Below are positions 34,221-42,265 of a stretch of 64,000 bases of DNA, piece after piece. Made by a program: the position numbers and the translations under genes. Numbering within the stretch: the stretch's first letter is position 1; each line of letters opens with the position of its first letter. The stretch is from UBA2108 sp002713215 (GTDB lineage Bacteria > Bacteroidota > Bacteroidia > Flavobacteriales_G > Salibacteraceae), in contig CALAPY010000072.1 of the NCBI GenBank assembly GCA_937891015.1, positions 1 to 64,000 of the forward strand, read 5' to 3'. The notes beneath the pieces are model-generated. The model was not told the origin of the DNA. It made no database searches and worked only from the letters and a program-made list of their open reading frames with translations.

Positions 34221-36173
34221 TCAATTTCTAACCACCTTGTAGCGAAGCGTTTGATTTTCAACCGTCATTTCCAGAATGTATATTCCTTTCTCGTTCAGCA
34301 AAAATTTCAGAGAACGTTTATTGGCTTCTTTAAATGTATCAACGGTCTTACCCTCCATGGAATATACCTTTCCTGATACATTGGTCAGCGAATTGGGAAA
34401 ATCAACTTTTATATAATCGTTGGTTGGATTAGGATATACCCGAATGTTTTTTAGGAGATAATCTTCGATTCCAATTCCGGTAACATTAGCGCAGCTACTG
34501 GTATCAGAACATCCGCCCGTACTCACAATTACGGCAAACGATCCATTGTAGGTCGCGGTATATTGGCTTTGATTGGCTCCGGAAATTAGAGTTTTCGATG
34601 TACAATCCATCCACTGATAAGTTACCCCAGTAGCGTTTGATACGAGTGTCTTGCCCTCAACCGCGATGGAAGTATCTACCGGTACAATGGTTAATCTTAT
34701 GTCCAATGCACTATCGCATCCGGCCTGGTTAAAAACGGTATCAGCATAAGTTCCGGAACTGGTCCAGGTATATTTACCACTCGGACTTGTGTAACTATTA
34801 CAACCGGTTGTAGTTAAGGTACTAGCCGGGTACATCGCAGAGCGATCCGGAAATCCGTAAGAAAATAAAGTAGTTCCTACCGTTCCGCTTTTGGCTCCGT
34901 TGGTGTTGCCCACAGAACAACCGGATTGCGTTGAAGTCGCAATTTTCCCGGATGCGCCTCCCAGGGTAATATTGGTTGCTCCTGATGGTACTGAAGGATT
35001 GGAGTAGAAGATAACACCTCCGCCACCACCGCCTCCTGGCCCGCTACAGTTTGTTGAGGGAAAATTGTCAACGCTGGTTCCATTGGCACCATTTGCTTCT
35101 GCTCGAAATGTTCCTGAGAATTGGTTAACCATTAGCAATATACTTCCTCCGGCACCACCTCCGCCTCCACCTTCGTTTTCTGAGTTTATGGTACTGGTGT
35201 CTCCGTTCGCCTGAATGTAGTTTCCGTTTCCTATTAGGGTGTCCATCATTAGGATAATAATTCCACCGCCATTTCTTCCTTTTTCGCCATCAAAACCTGC
35301 ATTGTTACCATGTCCGGCGCCTCCACCACCGCCCATGAATACTTTGGGTTGAGCAAAACCGCTGGAAAGTGGTTTGGAATTGAGTCCAACAACCGAACCG
35401 CAGGCCAGGGTAGTGTGTTTAACCCGTTGCCCTCCTGCACCTCCAGTTCCATAATTGGAGCCACCACCTCCACCACCGTTATGATTATTTCCGCCACCAC
35501 CACCGTTGGCCTGCGGTCCACGACTGGCTTCTTTTTTCGAAATAAAGGCAGCAATTCCTTCTCCTTTAAGCGCTCTGTCATTTGCAGAGTTTTTGTCGCT
35601 GTATTCTGTATTTAGGTTAACAAATAAACAGCCGCCACCGGAAAGCAATGCATCACCACCCCTATAGCCATTCCCGGTCATAATTACATTGTATGTATCG
35701 AGGTTTAAAGTACCGCGTGTCTTTAGTACCAACACTCCTCCAGAATTTCCATCCCATGGTTTTCCAGTTAAATCTCCATTCAGTATAGCTCCATTATCAT
35801 ACTCAGGAACTCGTATTACTTGGACTGACCCGGTTGCCTCATATTCATTTAATAAGGGGTTTTGAAAAAAGAGCTCCTTTCCCGAAATTCTACAAATTCT
35901 ATGCATTTCATAGTTTCCTGCGCCGTTATACGACTGTATTGTTCCAAAACTGGTACTTAGGGATTCATCAATTTTGGCACCCTTCATCTGTATTATTAAA
36001 GCTAAATCACCCGTTGTAAATGCACTGGCATCAGATACTTCTACGGATTGAGTTCCACGATTTATTTTAGCAACTTGGGTGTAATTATTTATTGTGCCGG
36101 ATATACTCTGTTGAGCTTTTAATGAATAGGAGAGTAGGAGAACACCTGTGACCAGGTGAATTAAGTTTTTCAT
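34221..36173 (-). CDS. Glycine-rich T9SS cargo protein
   Basis: A protein of 650 residues. The frame is open to 36269, but ATG 36173 starts a clean signal peptide (MKNLIHLVTGVLLLSYSLKA) and avoids crowding the divergent gene at 36272. The N-terminal 200 residues are beta-rich (AKINRGTQSVEVSDASAF). The middle holds several Gly runs (NGGGGGNNHNGGGGGG and others) in a repeated adhesin-like arrangement. A Cys-paired Ig-like domain follows, then the T9SS domain (VYPNPTNDYI). Glycine-rich regions of this sort occur in surface adhesins or coat proteins. Function not known. Confidence 0.8.
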   Translation of the reverse strand: MKNLIHLVTGVLLLSYSLKAQQSISGTINNYTQVAKINRGTQSVEVSDASAFTTGDLALIIQMKGAKIDESLSTSFGTIQSYNGAGNYEMHRICRISGKELFFQNPLLNEYEATGSVQVIRVPEYDNGAILNGDLTGKPWDGNSGGVLVLKTRGTLNLDTYNVIMTGNGYRGGDALLSGGGCLFVNLNTEYSDKNSANDRALKGEGIAAFISKKEASRGPQANGGGGGNNHNGGGGGGSNYGTGGAGGQRVKHTTLACGSVVGLNSKPLSSGFAQPKVFMGGGGGAGHGNNAGFDGEKGRNGGGIIILMMDTLIGNGNYIQANGDTSTINSENEGGGGGGAGGSILLMVNQFSGTFRAEANGANGTSVDNFPSTNCSGPGGGGGGGVIFYSNPSVPSGATNITLGGASGKIATSTQSGCSVGNTNGAKSGTVGTTLFSYGFPDRSAMYPASTLTTTGCNSYTSPSGKYTWTSSGTYADTVFNQAGCDSALDIRLTIVPVDTSIAVEGKTLVSNATGVTYQWMDCTSKTLISGANQSQYTATYNGSFAVIVSTGGCSDTSSCANVTGIGIEDYLLKNIRVYPNPTNDYIKVDFPNSLTNVSGKVYSMEGKTVDTFKEANKRSLKFLLNEKGIYILEMTVENQTLRYKVVRN

Positions 36174-36271
36174 AAGGGTTTGATTTGAACGTATGAAGTT
36201 AGTGAAAAGTAAAATACCCTCAATAGAGCAGGGTTGATATTGTTTATTTTGTACGGGAGTAGAATACAACT

Positions 36272-36787
36272 ATGAGTAAGCGTGCTTTAAAAAAATACCT
36301 CTCAGAATTAGATAAAGAACAGCTTGAAGACCAAGTGCTTGACTTGTACCATCGGTTCAAGGAAGTAAAACGTTATTATGATTTTGTTTTCAATCCCAAG
36401 GAAGATAAGCTGATTGAAGAAGCCAAAACAAAAATTTCGCTCGAGTATTTTCCAACCGGTAAAAGGCGAAAGGCAAAAATGAGACGGTCTGTCGCGCAGA
36501 AATACATCAAACATTTTGTTCAGTTGGGAGTAGATTCAACGCTGATTTTGGACCTAATGCTCTTCAATATTGAAATTGCCCAGACTAGAAACCGAGAAAA
36601 ATATAATTCGCAGGAGTCCTTTTACAGAAGTATGTTAAAGTCGTTTCAGGAGGTGGCTTCTTTTGCAGAACTCAACGGAATATTGAATGAAGCAATTCCC
36701 CGCATGGAAGCCATTGTGGCGGAGGCAATTGATCAACATTGGTTTAATCGGGTTGGGTTCGATCTGGTACTTGAAAAACTAAATTGA
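36272..36787 (+). CDS. DUF6155 family cytoplasmic protein
   Basis: A protein of 171 residues, highly charged, mostly helical, no signal peptide. It begins MSKRALKKYLSELDKEQLEDQ and has LYHRFKEVKRYYDFVFNPKED and YIKHFVQLGVDS, matching my recollection of the DUF6155 family found in Bacteroidota. No biochemical role is known. It is divergent from the glycine-rich protein gene, and a TATTTTG element upstream (36246-36252) is close to, but one base shorter than, the -7 consensus. Confidence 0.65.
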   Translation: MSKRALKKYLSELDKEQLEDQVLDLYHRFKEVKRYYDFVFNPKEDKLIEEAKTKISLEYFPTGKRRKAKMRRSVAQKYIKHFVQLGVDSTLILDLMLFNIEIAQTRNREKYNSQESFYRSMLKSFQEVASFAELNGILNEAIPRMEAIVAEAIDQHWFNRVGFDLVLEKLN

Positions 36788-36797
36788 TTCAATTGGT

Positions 36798-37673
36798 TCA
36801 TGGCGTGTATTGCTTTCTCTTTTTCGATCGAAATACGCCAGGAGGGCAGTTCTCCAATTTCTTAAACCAGCGATTGAAATAAGCATTGTCGTGAAAATTT
36901 AATTCATAAGCTATTTCCTTGATCGATTTATTGGAGTGTAGTAATAATCTTTTGGCTTCCAACAGCAATCGGTTTGATATCATTTCGCTAGGTGTTTTAC
37001 CGTGAACCATTTTAACTGCCGCGTTCAGCTTGTTATCACTAACGTTTAGCATTTCGCAGTAATATCCGATTCTATTTTCTACCAGGTATTTCTCCTGTAA
37101 CAGCGTATTAAATGCATCGCAAAGAATATTATCAGGAGAACTCACATTGGGCACAGAATAGTCATATAACCGGTGGCATTTAACCAAAATAAGGTTGAGG
37201 TAATTCCGAATCATGTTTTGGTAACCAATAGATTTACCTTCGTCTTCGGACTTTATAAAATTCACAATTTGGAGCAGAGAATCAAACTCTTCCTGAGCCG
37301 GCTGAATGAGTGGTTTAGAGACCTTATTGTTGAGAAAAGGAATGCGCTGCAACATATCCTTATCGCTTAGCGTGCTTAGGAAAAATTCTGAAGTAAACTT
37401 CAATACCCAACCCGTAGTTTCGGGAGTTCGGTGCATGTAATGCACCTGACCAGGAGAAAGAATATGAACCTCATTTCTATCTATGTGCAATTCATTGAAG
37501 TCAATCATATGAATGCCGCCCCCTTTTTCAAAAAAGAATATTTCGTAATAATTGTGACGATGCGGAGCCCTGGGATTGTAACCTACATTGGCTTCTATTA
37601 ACTCCAGTTTAAAAGGGAAATCCTCCTGGCTCGATTTTGATAATTTAAATTCCGGAATTACTTCTTTCGACAT
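36798..37673 (-). CDS. AraC-family transcriptional regulator
   Basis: A protein of 291 residues. The N-terminal part is a cupin-like sensing domain (PRAPHRHNYYEIFFFEKGGG; VHILSPGQVHYMHR). The C-terminal 100 residues have the two HTH motifs of AraC: NRLLLEAKRLLLHSNKSIKE and IAYELNFHDNAYFNRWFKKL. I start at 37673 (MSKEVIPEF); the frame is open to 37703 but the extra ten residues add nothing. A CRP-like dyad overlaps this start region. The tautomerase gene lies 65 bases upstream on the same strand. It may regulate catabolic genes not in this window. Confidence 0.88.
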   Translation of the reverse strand: MSKEVIPEFKLSKSSQEDFPFKLELIEANVGYNPRAPHRHNYYEIFFFEKGGGIHMIDFNELHIDRNEVHILSPGQVHYMHRTPETTGWVLKFTSEFFLSTLSDKDMLQRIPFLNNKVSKPLIQPAQEEFDSLLQIVNFIKSEDEGKSIGYQNMIRNYLNLILVKCHRLYDYSVPNVSSPDNILCDAFNTLLQEKYLVENRIGYYCEMLNVSDNKLNAAVKMVHGKTPSEMISNRLLLEAKRLLLHSNKSIKEIAYELNFHDNAYFNRWFKKLENCPPGVFRSKKRKQYTP

Positions 37674-37689
37674 GTGATAAAAGTAACAT
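37672..37689. promoter_or_regulatory. CRP/FNR-like dyad upstream of the AraC gene
   Basis: ATGTGATAAAAGTAACAT has the TGTGA-N6-TCACA form with one mismatch. It matches ATGTGATAAAAGTTACAT upstream of ccoG at 17 of 18 positions. It overlaps the chosen start codon of the AraC gene, so it would act on the 5' end if it is functional. Confidence 0.3.
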
Positions 37690-37738
37690 GAAACATTTAG
37701 CAAGGTTGGTACACTGCAATGTGACTTACTAGTTATAG

Positions 37739-38083
37739 CTAAACCATGGACTTGTTACAGTAGGTAACTTTTTCAAAATCTCGAATATTAATGGAAATAA
37801 TTGGAGTGGAAGGAAACATGCACTTAAGGACTTTGATTATTTTTCTAGATAGGTCTGCTTTTTGAGTTTGATTCCTCCCTTCCATGATGTTGGCAAACAC
37901 ATGAATGAAATCGCTTTTTGAGTTTCCAACATTGTAATACTTATACGGATTTATTCTAACCTTAATATCACCTTTCCCAAAAAGTTGCGTAGAATCAGCA
38001 GCGTCGTGCACCTTTTGCATAATTTCTTCCGGAGAATGAACATCCAGTAGGGTTTCGGAGCAGTCAATTACAAAATGAGGCAT
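37739..38083 (-). CDS. 5-Carboxymethyl-2-hydroxymuconate isomerase-type tautomerase
   Basis: A protein of 114 residues. It begins M-P-H-F-V-I-D-C-S, with Pro2 as the likely N-terminal catalytic proline after Met removal, as in the CHMI (HpaF) group of the tautomerase superfamily. INPYKYYNVGNSKSDFIHVFA matches conserved parts, and the length is normal. CHMI works in homoprotocatechuate breakdown, but no other genes of that route are near, so the real substrate is open. Confidence 0.8.
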   Translation of the reverse strand: MPHFVIDCSETLLDVHSPEEIMQKVHDAADSTQLFGKGDIKVRINPYKYYNVGNSKSDFIHVFANIMEGRNQTQKADLSRKIIKVLKCMFPSTPIISINIRDFEKVTYCNKSMV

Positions 38084-38154
38084 AGTAGTTTTTGCGACTA
38101 AGCTAAGGCAATCCTGTTTTAGAATCTTGTTCTACCAACTAGAAAAGCCAATCC

Positions 38155-38859
38155 CTAATCGTGGCATTCAACAGCAGTATCTGTCTCAGGGTTTAATTGC
38201 GGACTTACGTAAGGAATTCCCAGGTTTAATCCCCGAAGGATAAATAGGGTTCCAATTAATATGGCGAAAAAGGGAAGAATTCGTCTCACCCGGTTACGCC
38301 ATTGAATTCCAATGAAACCAGGGGAAAGGGCTGCGGTTATCATCATGGGTAAAGTACCCAGACCAAATACAAACATAAAGAGTCCACCAGAGAGGGTATC
38401 GTAACTTGTAATGGCACCAATAACCGCAAAATAAACCAAACCGCATGGGAGCAATCCATTCAAAACACCAATCAACAGCAATGAGGTCATTGATTTAGAT
38501 TTTAGGTGGAGCCCCATGTTTGTTTTAATTCGGGTTAGAAATTTTGACATGAATGGGGTTAAGCTAACCAACCTATCAAAAGAGTAGGGGAGTACAGCTC
38601 CAAGGATAATAGCTGCTCCCATAATGATTGAGAATATTTGCTGATAACCAAAAAAAGCAACTCCTTTTCCAAGAATACCGAGTATTATTCCGATGACGGA
38701 GTAGGTAAGCAGACGCCCTGAGTTATAAATGAAAGTTCCGGAAAGTTGAGCGGCAAGGCTGGATCGGTCAAGTGGAAGTGCAAGTGCAATAGGTCCGCAC
38801 ATGCCAATGCAATGCAAACTGCCCATTAAACCAATCATAAATGCTGTTACAAAATCCAT
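38155..38859 (-). CDS. TauE/SafE (UreH-domain) membrane protein of cbb3 cluster
   Basis: A protein of 234 residues with six predicted transmembrane helices. It starts with FVTAFMIGLMGSLHCIGMCG, the typical CxGMCGP-like motif of UreH/SafE-type proteins, and has a second GLLPCGLVYFA segment midway; both carry a Cys in the membrane. In Bacteroidota this gene always ends the ccoG-fixH string and is thought to help copper supply or assembly of the cbb3 oxidase. It follows fixH by 37 bases. Confidence 0.85.
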   Translation of the reverse strand: MDFVTAFMIGLMGSLHCIGMCGPIALALPLDRSSLAAQLSGTFIYNSGRLLTYSVIGIILGILGKGVAFFGYQQIFSIIMGAAIILGAVLPYSFDRLVSLTPFMSKFLTRIKTNMGLHLKSKSMTSLLLIGVLNGLLPCGLVYFAVIGAITSYDTLSGGLFMFVFGLGTLPMMITAALSPGFIGIQWRNRVRRILPFFAILIGTLFILRGLNLGIPYVSPQLNPETDTAVECHD

Positions 38860-38896
38860 TATTCAATAAATGAATACCGATTCAATTTCCTTAAAA

Positions 38897-39328
38897 CTAC
38901 AGGTCAATGTTTTTCTTAACGAAGTAACCAGTGCCATTAACCATCCAGTCTACCTCCAAAACGTATCTACCACCAGGTTTCTCGGCTATGTCAAACAAGG
39001 CTGATCCATTTTGAATGCTACTAACTACGAACTTTGAATCCAATTTTTTATCAGAAGGTCGATAAAGATTTACCGAAGCAGAATCAATTATTTCCTGTGG
39101 AAATAAAACCGTCAATTGATCACCGCTTATGGAATATTCCAACTCCTTGCCGAGATCGAGGTAGTTTTTGTTTTTATCAATGGTTTGCTGAAAAAGCAAC
39201 TCTTTGGCGTAGTAATCTTCCGTCTCCAAATCGTGATCCGTTCGAATAGCCTGTATAACCATGGACATGATGTACACAATAAAGACGATCATTCCCAGTG
39301 TTAATCCATGTCCCCAATTAAACTTCAT
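38897..39328 (-). CDS. fixH: FixH/CcoH-family oxidase assembly protein
   Basis: A protein of 143 residues with one N-terminal transmembrane helix (about 8-27) and a periplasmic domain of about 110 residues. The segment DLETEDYYAKELLFQQTID matches the conserved DYYxK motif of FixH/CcoH, which is needed for stable assembly of cbb3 cytochrome oxidase. It lies 49 bases after ccoG and before the SafE-type gene, the usual order. Confidence 0.9.
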   Translation of the reverse strand: MKFNWGHGLTLGMIVFIVYIMSMVIQAIRTDHDLETEDYYAKELLFQQTIDKNKNYLDLGKELEYSISGDQLTVLFPQEIIDSASVNLYRPSDKKLDSKFVVSSIQNGSALFDIAEKPGGRYVLEVDWMVNGTGYFVKKNIDL

Positions 39329-39377
39329 TTCAGGTGTTTTGAAATTCGAATTTAGCTACTTCGTTTGGTCCTTTGTA

Positions 39378-40796
39378 TCAAGGACCTAAGAAATTGGCTT
39401 TTACTGTTTCCAGTTTTCTTCCTTCTGACCAAACTTCAAATTCAATTTTAGTTTTTCTTCCGTCTAAACTTTCCCTTGGAATGATAACAAACATGGCTCC
39501 TTCGGTCACCTTTCTTGCATCGACATGCAATTTCTGCCCTACCATGTTTACACTTCCTTCCCTTTCAACCAATCGAATCTCGAAGTCGAAATCATTATTG
39601 GTTTTATTTACAACCTTGTAATTATACAGGTTTTTAATTTGCCCGTCCTCGGTTTTCATATAGAGCATACCCGGCGTTCTTAAAATTGAAGTCTCAACAT
39701 CAGTTCGTCCAAATATTAGTCCTCCCATGGTAATGGTAAGAATAATGAGTACTGCAGTATAAGCCTTTATTCGAGCACTGAATTTGAATTTCTTACCCTC
39801 GGCCAGGTCGTTTTCAGAATAATAACCAATAAGGTTAGGGCTTAATCCTACCCCTTCCATCATACTATCACAAGCGTCTATACAGGCTGTACAATTTACA
39901 CACTCCAACTGAGTTCCGTTTCGAATATCGATTCCCGTAGGACAAACATCCACACAAGCACCACAATCGATACAATCTCCTTTTCCAACCTCAGAGCGAA
40001 CCTCTTTCTTACCCTTCCATCTACCACGTCCTTCGCCCCGAACATAGTTGTAGGCTACTACTACTGAGTTCCGATCCAACATAACACCTTGAAGTCTTCC
40101 ATAGGGACAAACCGCAATACATACCTGCTCTCGAAAACGAGCAAACACACCGTAAAATACTCCCGAAAACACAATGAGCAGTGACAGGCCAGCGAGATGG
40201 TCCATTGGATTTGAGGTTTGGATTTTAACCAATTCATCACTTCCAATAATGTAGGCTAAAAATGTATTGGAGATAGCCACCGAAATCATGAAAAAGATTC
40301 CATGTTTGAGTACTCGTTTTCTTATTTTTTCAGCATTCCAGGGTTGTTTGTCCAGTTTACGTTGGTGTTTAAAATCTCCGTCAATGAAGTATTCAATTTT
40401 TCGGAAAACCATTTCCATAAAAATAGTTTGAGGACACAACCAACCGCAAAACACACGACCAAAAACTACGGTAAACAGAACAATAAAGACAACCCCTGTA
40501 ATCATTGCAAAAGCAAAGAGGTGAATGTCTTGCGGCCAAAAGACCTGGCCGAATATGGAAAACTTACTTTCAGTAATGTTCAGTAAAAGGAAGGGTTCTC
40601 CATCAATTCTGATCCAGGGGCCAGCGAATAGTAGTGTCAATAAAAGAATTGAGACTATAGAACGGTAGTTGTAGAGTTTACCTTTTGGTTTTTTGGCGAA
40701 AATCCAATGACGTTTTCCGTCGTCATCAATAGTACCAATTGAGTCTCTAAACGAGTCGTCTGGTTTAAATTGACGTTCGGTATTTACATCACTCAT
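39378..40796 (-). CDS. ccoG: Cytochrome oxidase accessory ferredoxin-type protein CcoG
   Basis: A protein of 472 residues with about five transmembrane helices and a cytoplasmic bis-[4Fe-4S] ferredoxin domain: CIDCGACVDVCPTGID and CVNCTACIDACDSMM around residues 260-310. FCGWLCPQTIF and CIAVCPYGRLQG are the NosR/NapH-like membrane motifs. CcoG supports copper delivery to cbb3 oxidase as a cupric reductase. The C-terminal 110 residues form an Ig-like periplasmic domain. A terminator and a CRP-like dyad lie between it and ccoP, so it may have its own promoter. Confidence 0.93.
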   Translation of the reverse strand: MSDVNTERQFKPDDSFRDSIGTIDDDGKRHWIFAKKPKGKLYNYRSIVSILLLTLLFAGPWIRIDGEPFLLLNITESKFSIFGQVFWPQDIHLFAFAMITGVVFIVLFTVVFGRVFCGWLCPQTIFMEMVFRKIEYFIDGDFKHQRKLDKQPWNAEKIRKRVLKHGIFFMISVAISNTFLAYIIGSDELVKIQTSNPMDHLAGLSLLIVFSGVFYGVFARFREQVCIAVCPYGRLQGVMLDRNSVVVAYNYVRGEGRGRWKGKKEVRSEVGKGDCIDCGACVDVCPTGIDIRNGTQLECVNCTACIDACDSMMEGVGLSPNLIGYYSENDLAEGKKFKFSARIKAYTAVLIILTITMGGLIFGRTDVETSILRTPGMLYMKTEDGQIKNLYNYKVVNKTNNDFDFEIRLVEREGSVNMVGQKLHVDARKVTEGAMFVIIPRESLDGRKTKIEFEVWSEGRKLETVKANFLGP

Positions 40797-40819
40797 AATT
40801 CAAAGTTAGGGGAAAAGTT

Positions 40820-40837
40820 ATGTGATAAAAGTTACAT
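40820..40837. promoter_or_regulatory. CRP/FNR-like dyad upstream of ccoG
   Basis: ATGTGATAAAAGTTACAT is an imperfect dyad with TGTGA-N6-TTACA, one mismatch to the CRP consensus. It lies 24-41 bases before the ccoG start and downstream of the ccoP terminator. A nearly identical 18-mer is found upstream of the AraC gene at 37672. Confidence 0.4.
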
Positions 40838-40845
40838 TAAACTTC

Positions 40846-40871
40846 AAAAAAAATCCTCCCGAAGGAGGATT
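40846..40871 (-). terminator. Intrinsic terminator after ccoP
   Basis: On the minus strand: AATCCTCC, loop TTCG, GGAGGATT, then at least six T's. The eight-bp stem with a UUCG tetraloop (40852-40859 with 40864-40871) starts right after the ccoP stop. It separates the structural genes from ccoG-fixH-SafE. Confidence 0.88.
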
Positions 40872-40875
40872 CTAA

Positions 40876-42051
40876 TTAATCTTCAGAGGTGTTATCCTGT
40901 TTGGGGTCAGGTTCCGTTGCTTCTTCTGATTCTGTTTCTTCAGAAGCAGGTGTTTCTTCGGTTGGAGCAGCTGGTTCAGCTTCAGCACCTTCGTCCACCC
41001 AAATTTCTCCCTGAGCTTCCTTCTGATTTGGAGGGTTTGTTCCTTCCAGGCTCATGATATAAGAAGTAACACTTTTCATTTGACCAGGACTCATTTGACT
41101 TTCCCATGGAATCATACCCTTGGTTGGAACACCATATTTAATGGTTTTAAATATGTTTTTTGCTCCACCACCATGAATCCAGTTTTTGTCAGTGAAATTT
41201 GGTCCAACTCCACCTTCACCTTTGTCACCATGACATGCAACACAGTTGGCAACATATATTTCACGACCTTCTGCAAGAGTTGCCTCATCCATAGATGCCT
41301 CAATATTGCTTTCATCGATCAAATTGGACATGCCGGCTAAATAAGCTTGTTTTGCTTCTTCCGCTTCCTGCATGGCAATTTCATATTCTACATTTTGCAG
41401 GTTTCCATTTCCAAAATGATAATAAGGTACGTAGAAGACGGAGAAAATGATCGTTGCATAAAATCCCCATAACCACCAAGGTGGAAGGTTATTATCCAAT
41501 TCCCGAATTCCATCGTGTTCATGTTCGAACATAATTTCTTCTTCACGCTCAATTGGAACCACATCAGTAAGTGCGGCAGCCCATGTATCGGTTACACCCT
41601 CTTCCGTGTCTTCACTGTCCTTCATAAGACTCATTAAATTCCTCAATACTCCAATTTGATAGAAGAGGAGGAGAAGAAGTACGATCATCATTATGAGCAA
41701 TGCATAGAACAAATCAGAACCCATCACAAACTGGTTTGCTCCCCCTGTTTGTGCGAAAGCATTGGTAGATCCGAAAACACCAATTAGGAGGATTACCACC
41801 CCCACTTTCGATTTATCCATTTTATCTTTTACAATGGCCCAAAGGTCATGATCCGAGGAAATGGATTTAATGGTTGCTACCAACACTAGATTAACTATAA
41901 TGAGCAAAGCGATTACTCCAACCAAGGCCCATAACAAAACGTCGTCAGGAACCAATCCTGATCTTCCTTCTGCGTTCTGTGCGAATAACTGTGTGGTTAA
42001 TAGAACGAGCAAAGTGGTAAGGACTTTTGGTGTAACTTTTTTAATATTCAT
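40876..42051 (-). CDS. ccoP: cbb3 oxidase subunit CcoP, single-haem type
   Basis: A protein of 391 residues. I start at ATG 42051; the longer frame (to 42120) would overlap ccoQ. The N-terminus has a signal-like helix (7-24), further helices (about 37-60, 83-100, 112-136, 192-212), then NLPPWWLWGFYATIIFSV, typical of the cbb3 N-terminal domain. The cytochrome part has just one haem c site, CVACH (270-274), with axial Met in KGMIPW, whereas proteobacterial CcoP has two. The tail is acidic (Glu/Pro/Ala-rich). It passes electrons to CcoNO. The expanded N-terminus is seen in Bacteroidota CcoP. Confidence 0.9.
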   Translation of the reverse strand: MNIKKVTPKVLTTLLVLLTTQLFAQNAEGRSGLVPDDVLLWALVGVIALLIIVNLVLVATIKSISSDHDLWAIVKDKMDKSKVGVVILLIGVFGSTNAFAQTGGANQFVMGSDLFYALLIMMIVLLLLLFYQIGVLRNLMSLMKDSEDTEEGVTDTWAAALTDVVPIEREEEIMFEHEHDGIRELDNNLPPWWLWGFYATIIFSVFYVPYYHFGNGNLQNVEYEIAMQEAEEAKQAYLAGMSNLIDESNIEASMDEATLAEGREIYVANCVACHGDKGEGGVGPNFTDKNWIHGGGAKNIFKTIKYGVPTKGMIPWESQMSPGQMKSVTSYIMSLEGTNPPNQKEAQGEIWVDEGAEAEPAAPTEETPASEETESEEATEPDPKQDNTSED

Positions 42052-42079
42052 TTTTCTCGATTTTTCTATTGTCAAATTT

Positions 42080-42253
42080 TTATTTGTCATTTCCATCCAG
42101 GGGAATGCTTGAAACCTCATCGATGGTTTCTTTTTTCATTGAAAACACCCAGGCGAGTACCAGAGCAAACATGGCCGTAAAAAGTACCAACGTAATAATT
42201 GGGAAAATTTCAATTCCATCAATGGAGGCCATATGTCCCTTTATAAATTTCAT
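42080..42253 (-). CDS. ccoQ: CcoQ-like small membrane subunit
   Basis: A gene of 57 codons between ccoNO and ccoP, too short for many gene callers. It reads MKFIKGHMASIDGIEIFPII at the start, then a single hydrophobic helix (about 15-37, ITLVLFTAMFALVLAWVF), and ends with SIPLDGNDK. One helix, an acidic cytoplasmic tail and the position between ccoNO and ccoP are the marks of CcoQ, which stabilises cbb3 oxidase. It begins 12 bases after the ccoNO stop. An alternative start is Met8. Confidence 0.8.
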   Translation of the reverse strand: MKFIKGHMASIDGIEIFPIITLVLFTAMFALVLAWVFSMKKETIDEVSSIPLDGNDK

Positions 42254-42265
42254 CTTAAAGTAGAA

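Noticed and set aside
37739..38083. Part of an aromatic degradation operon
   Set aside because: No other enzymes of homoprotocatechuate breakdown are next to the tautomerase; only an AraC regulator is near.
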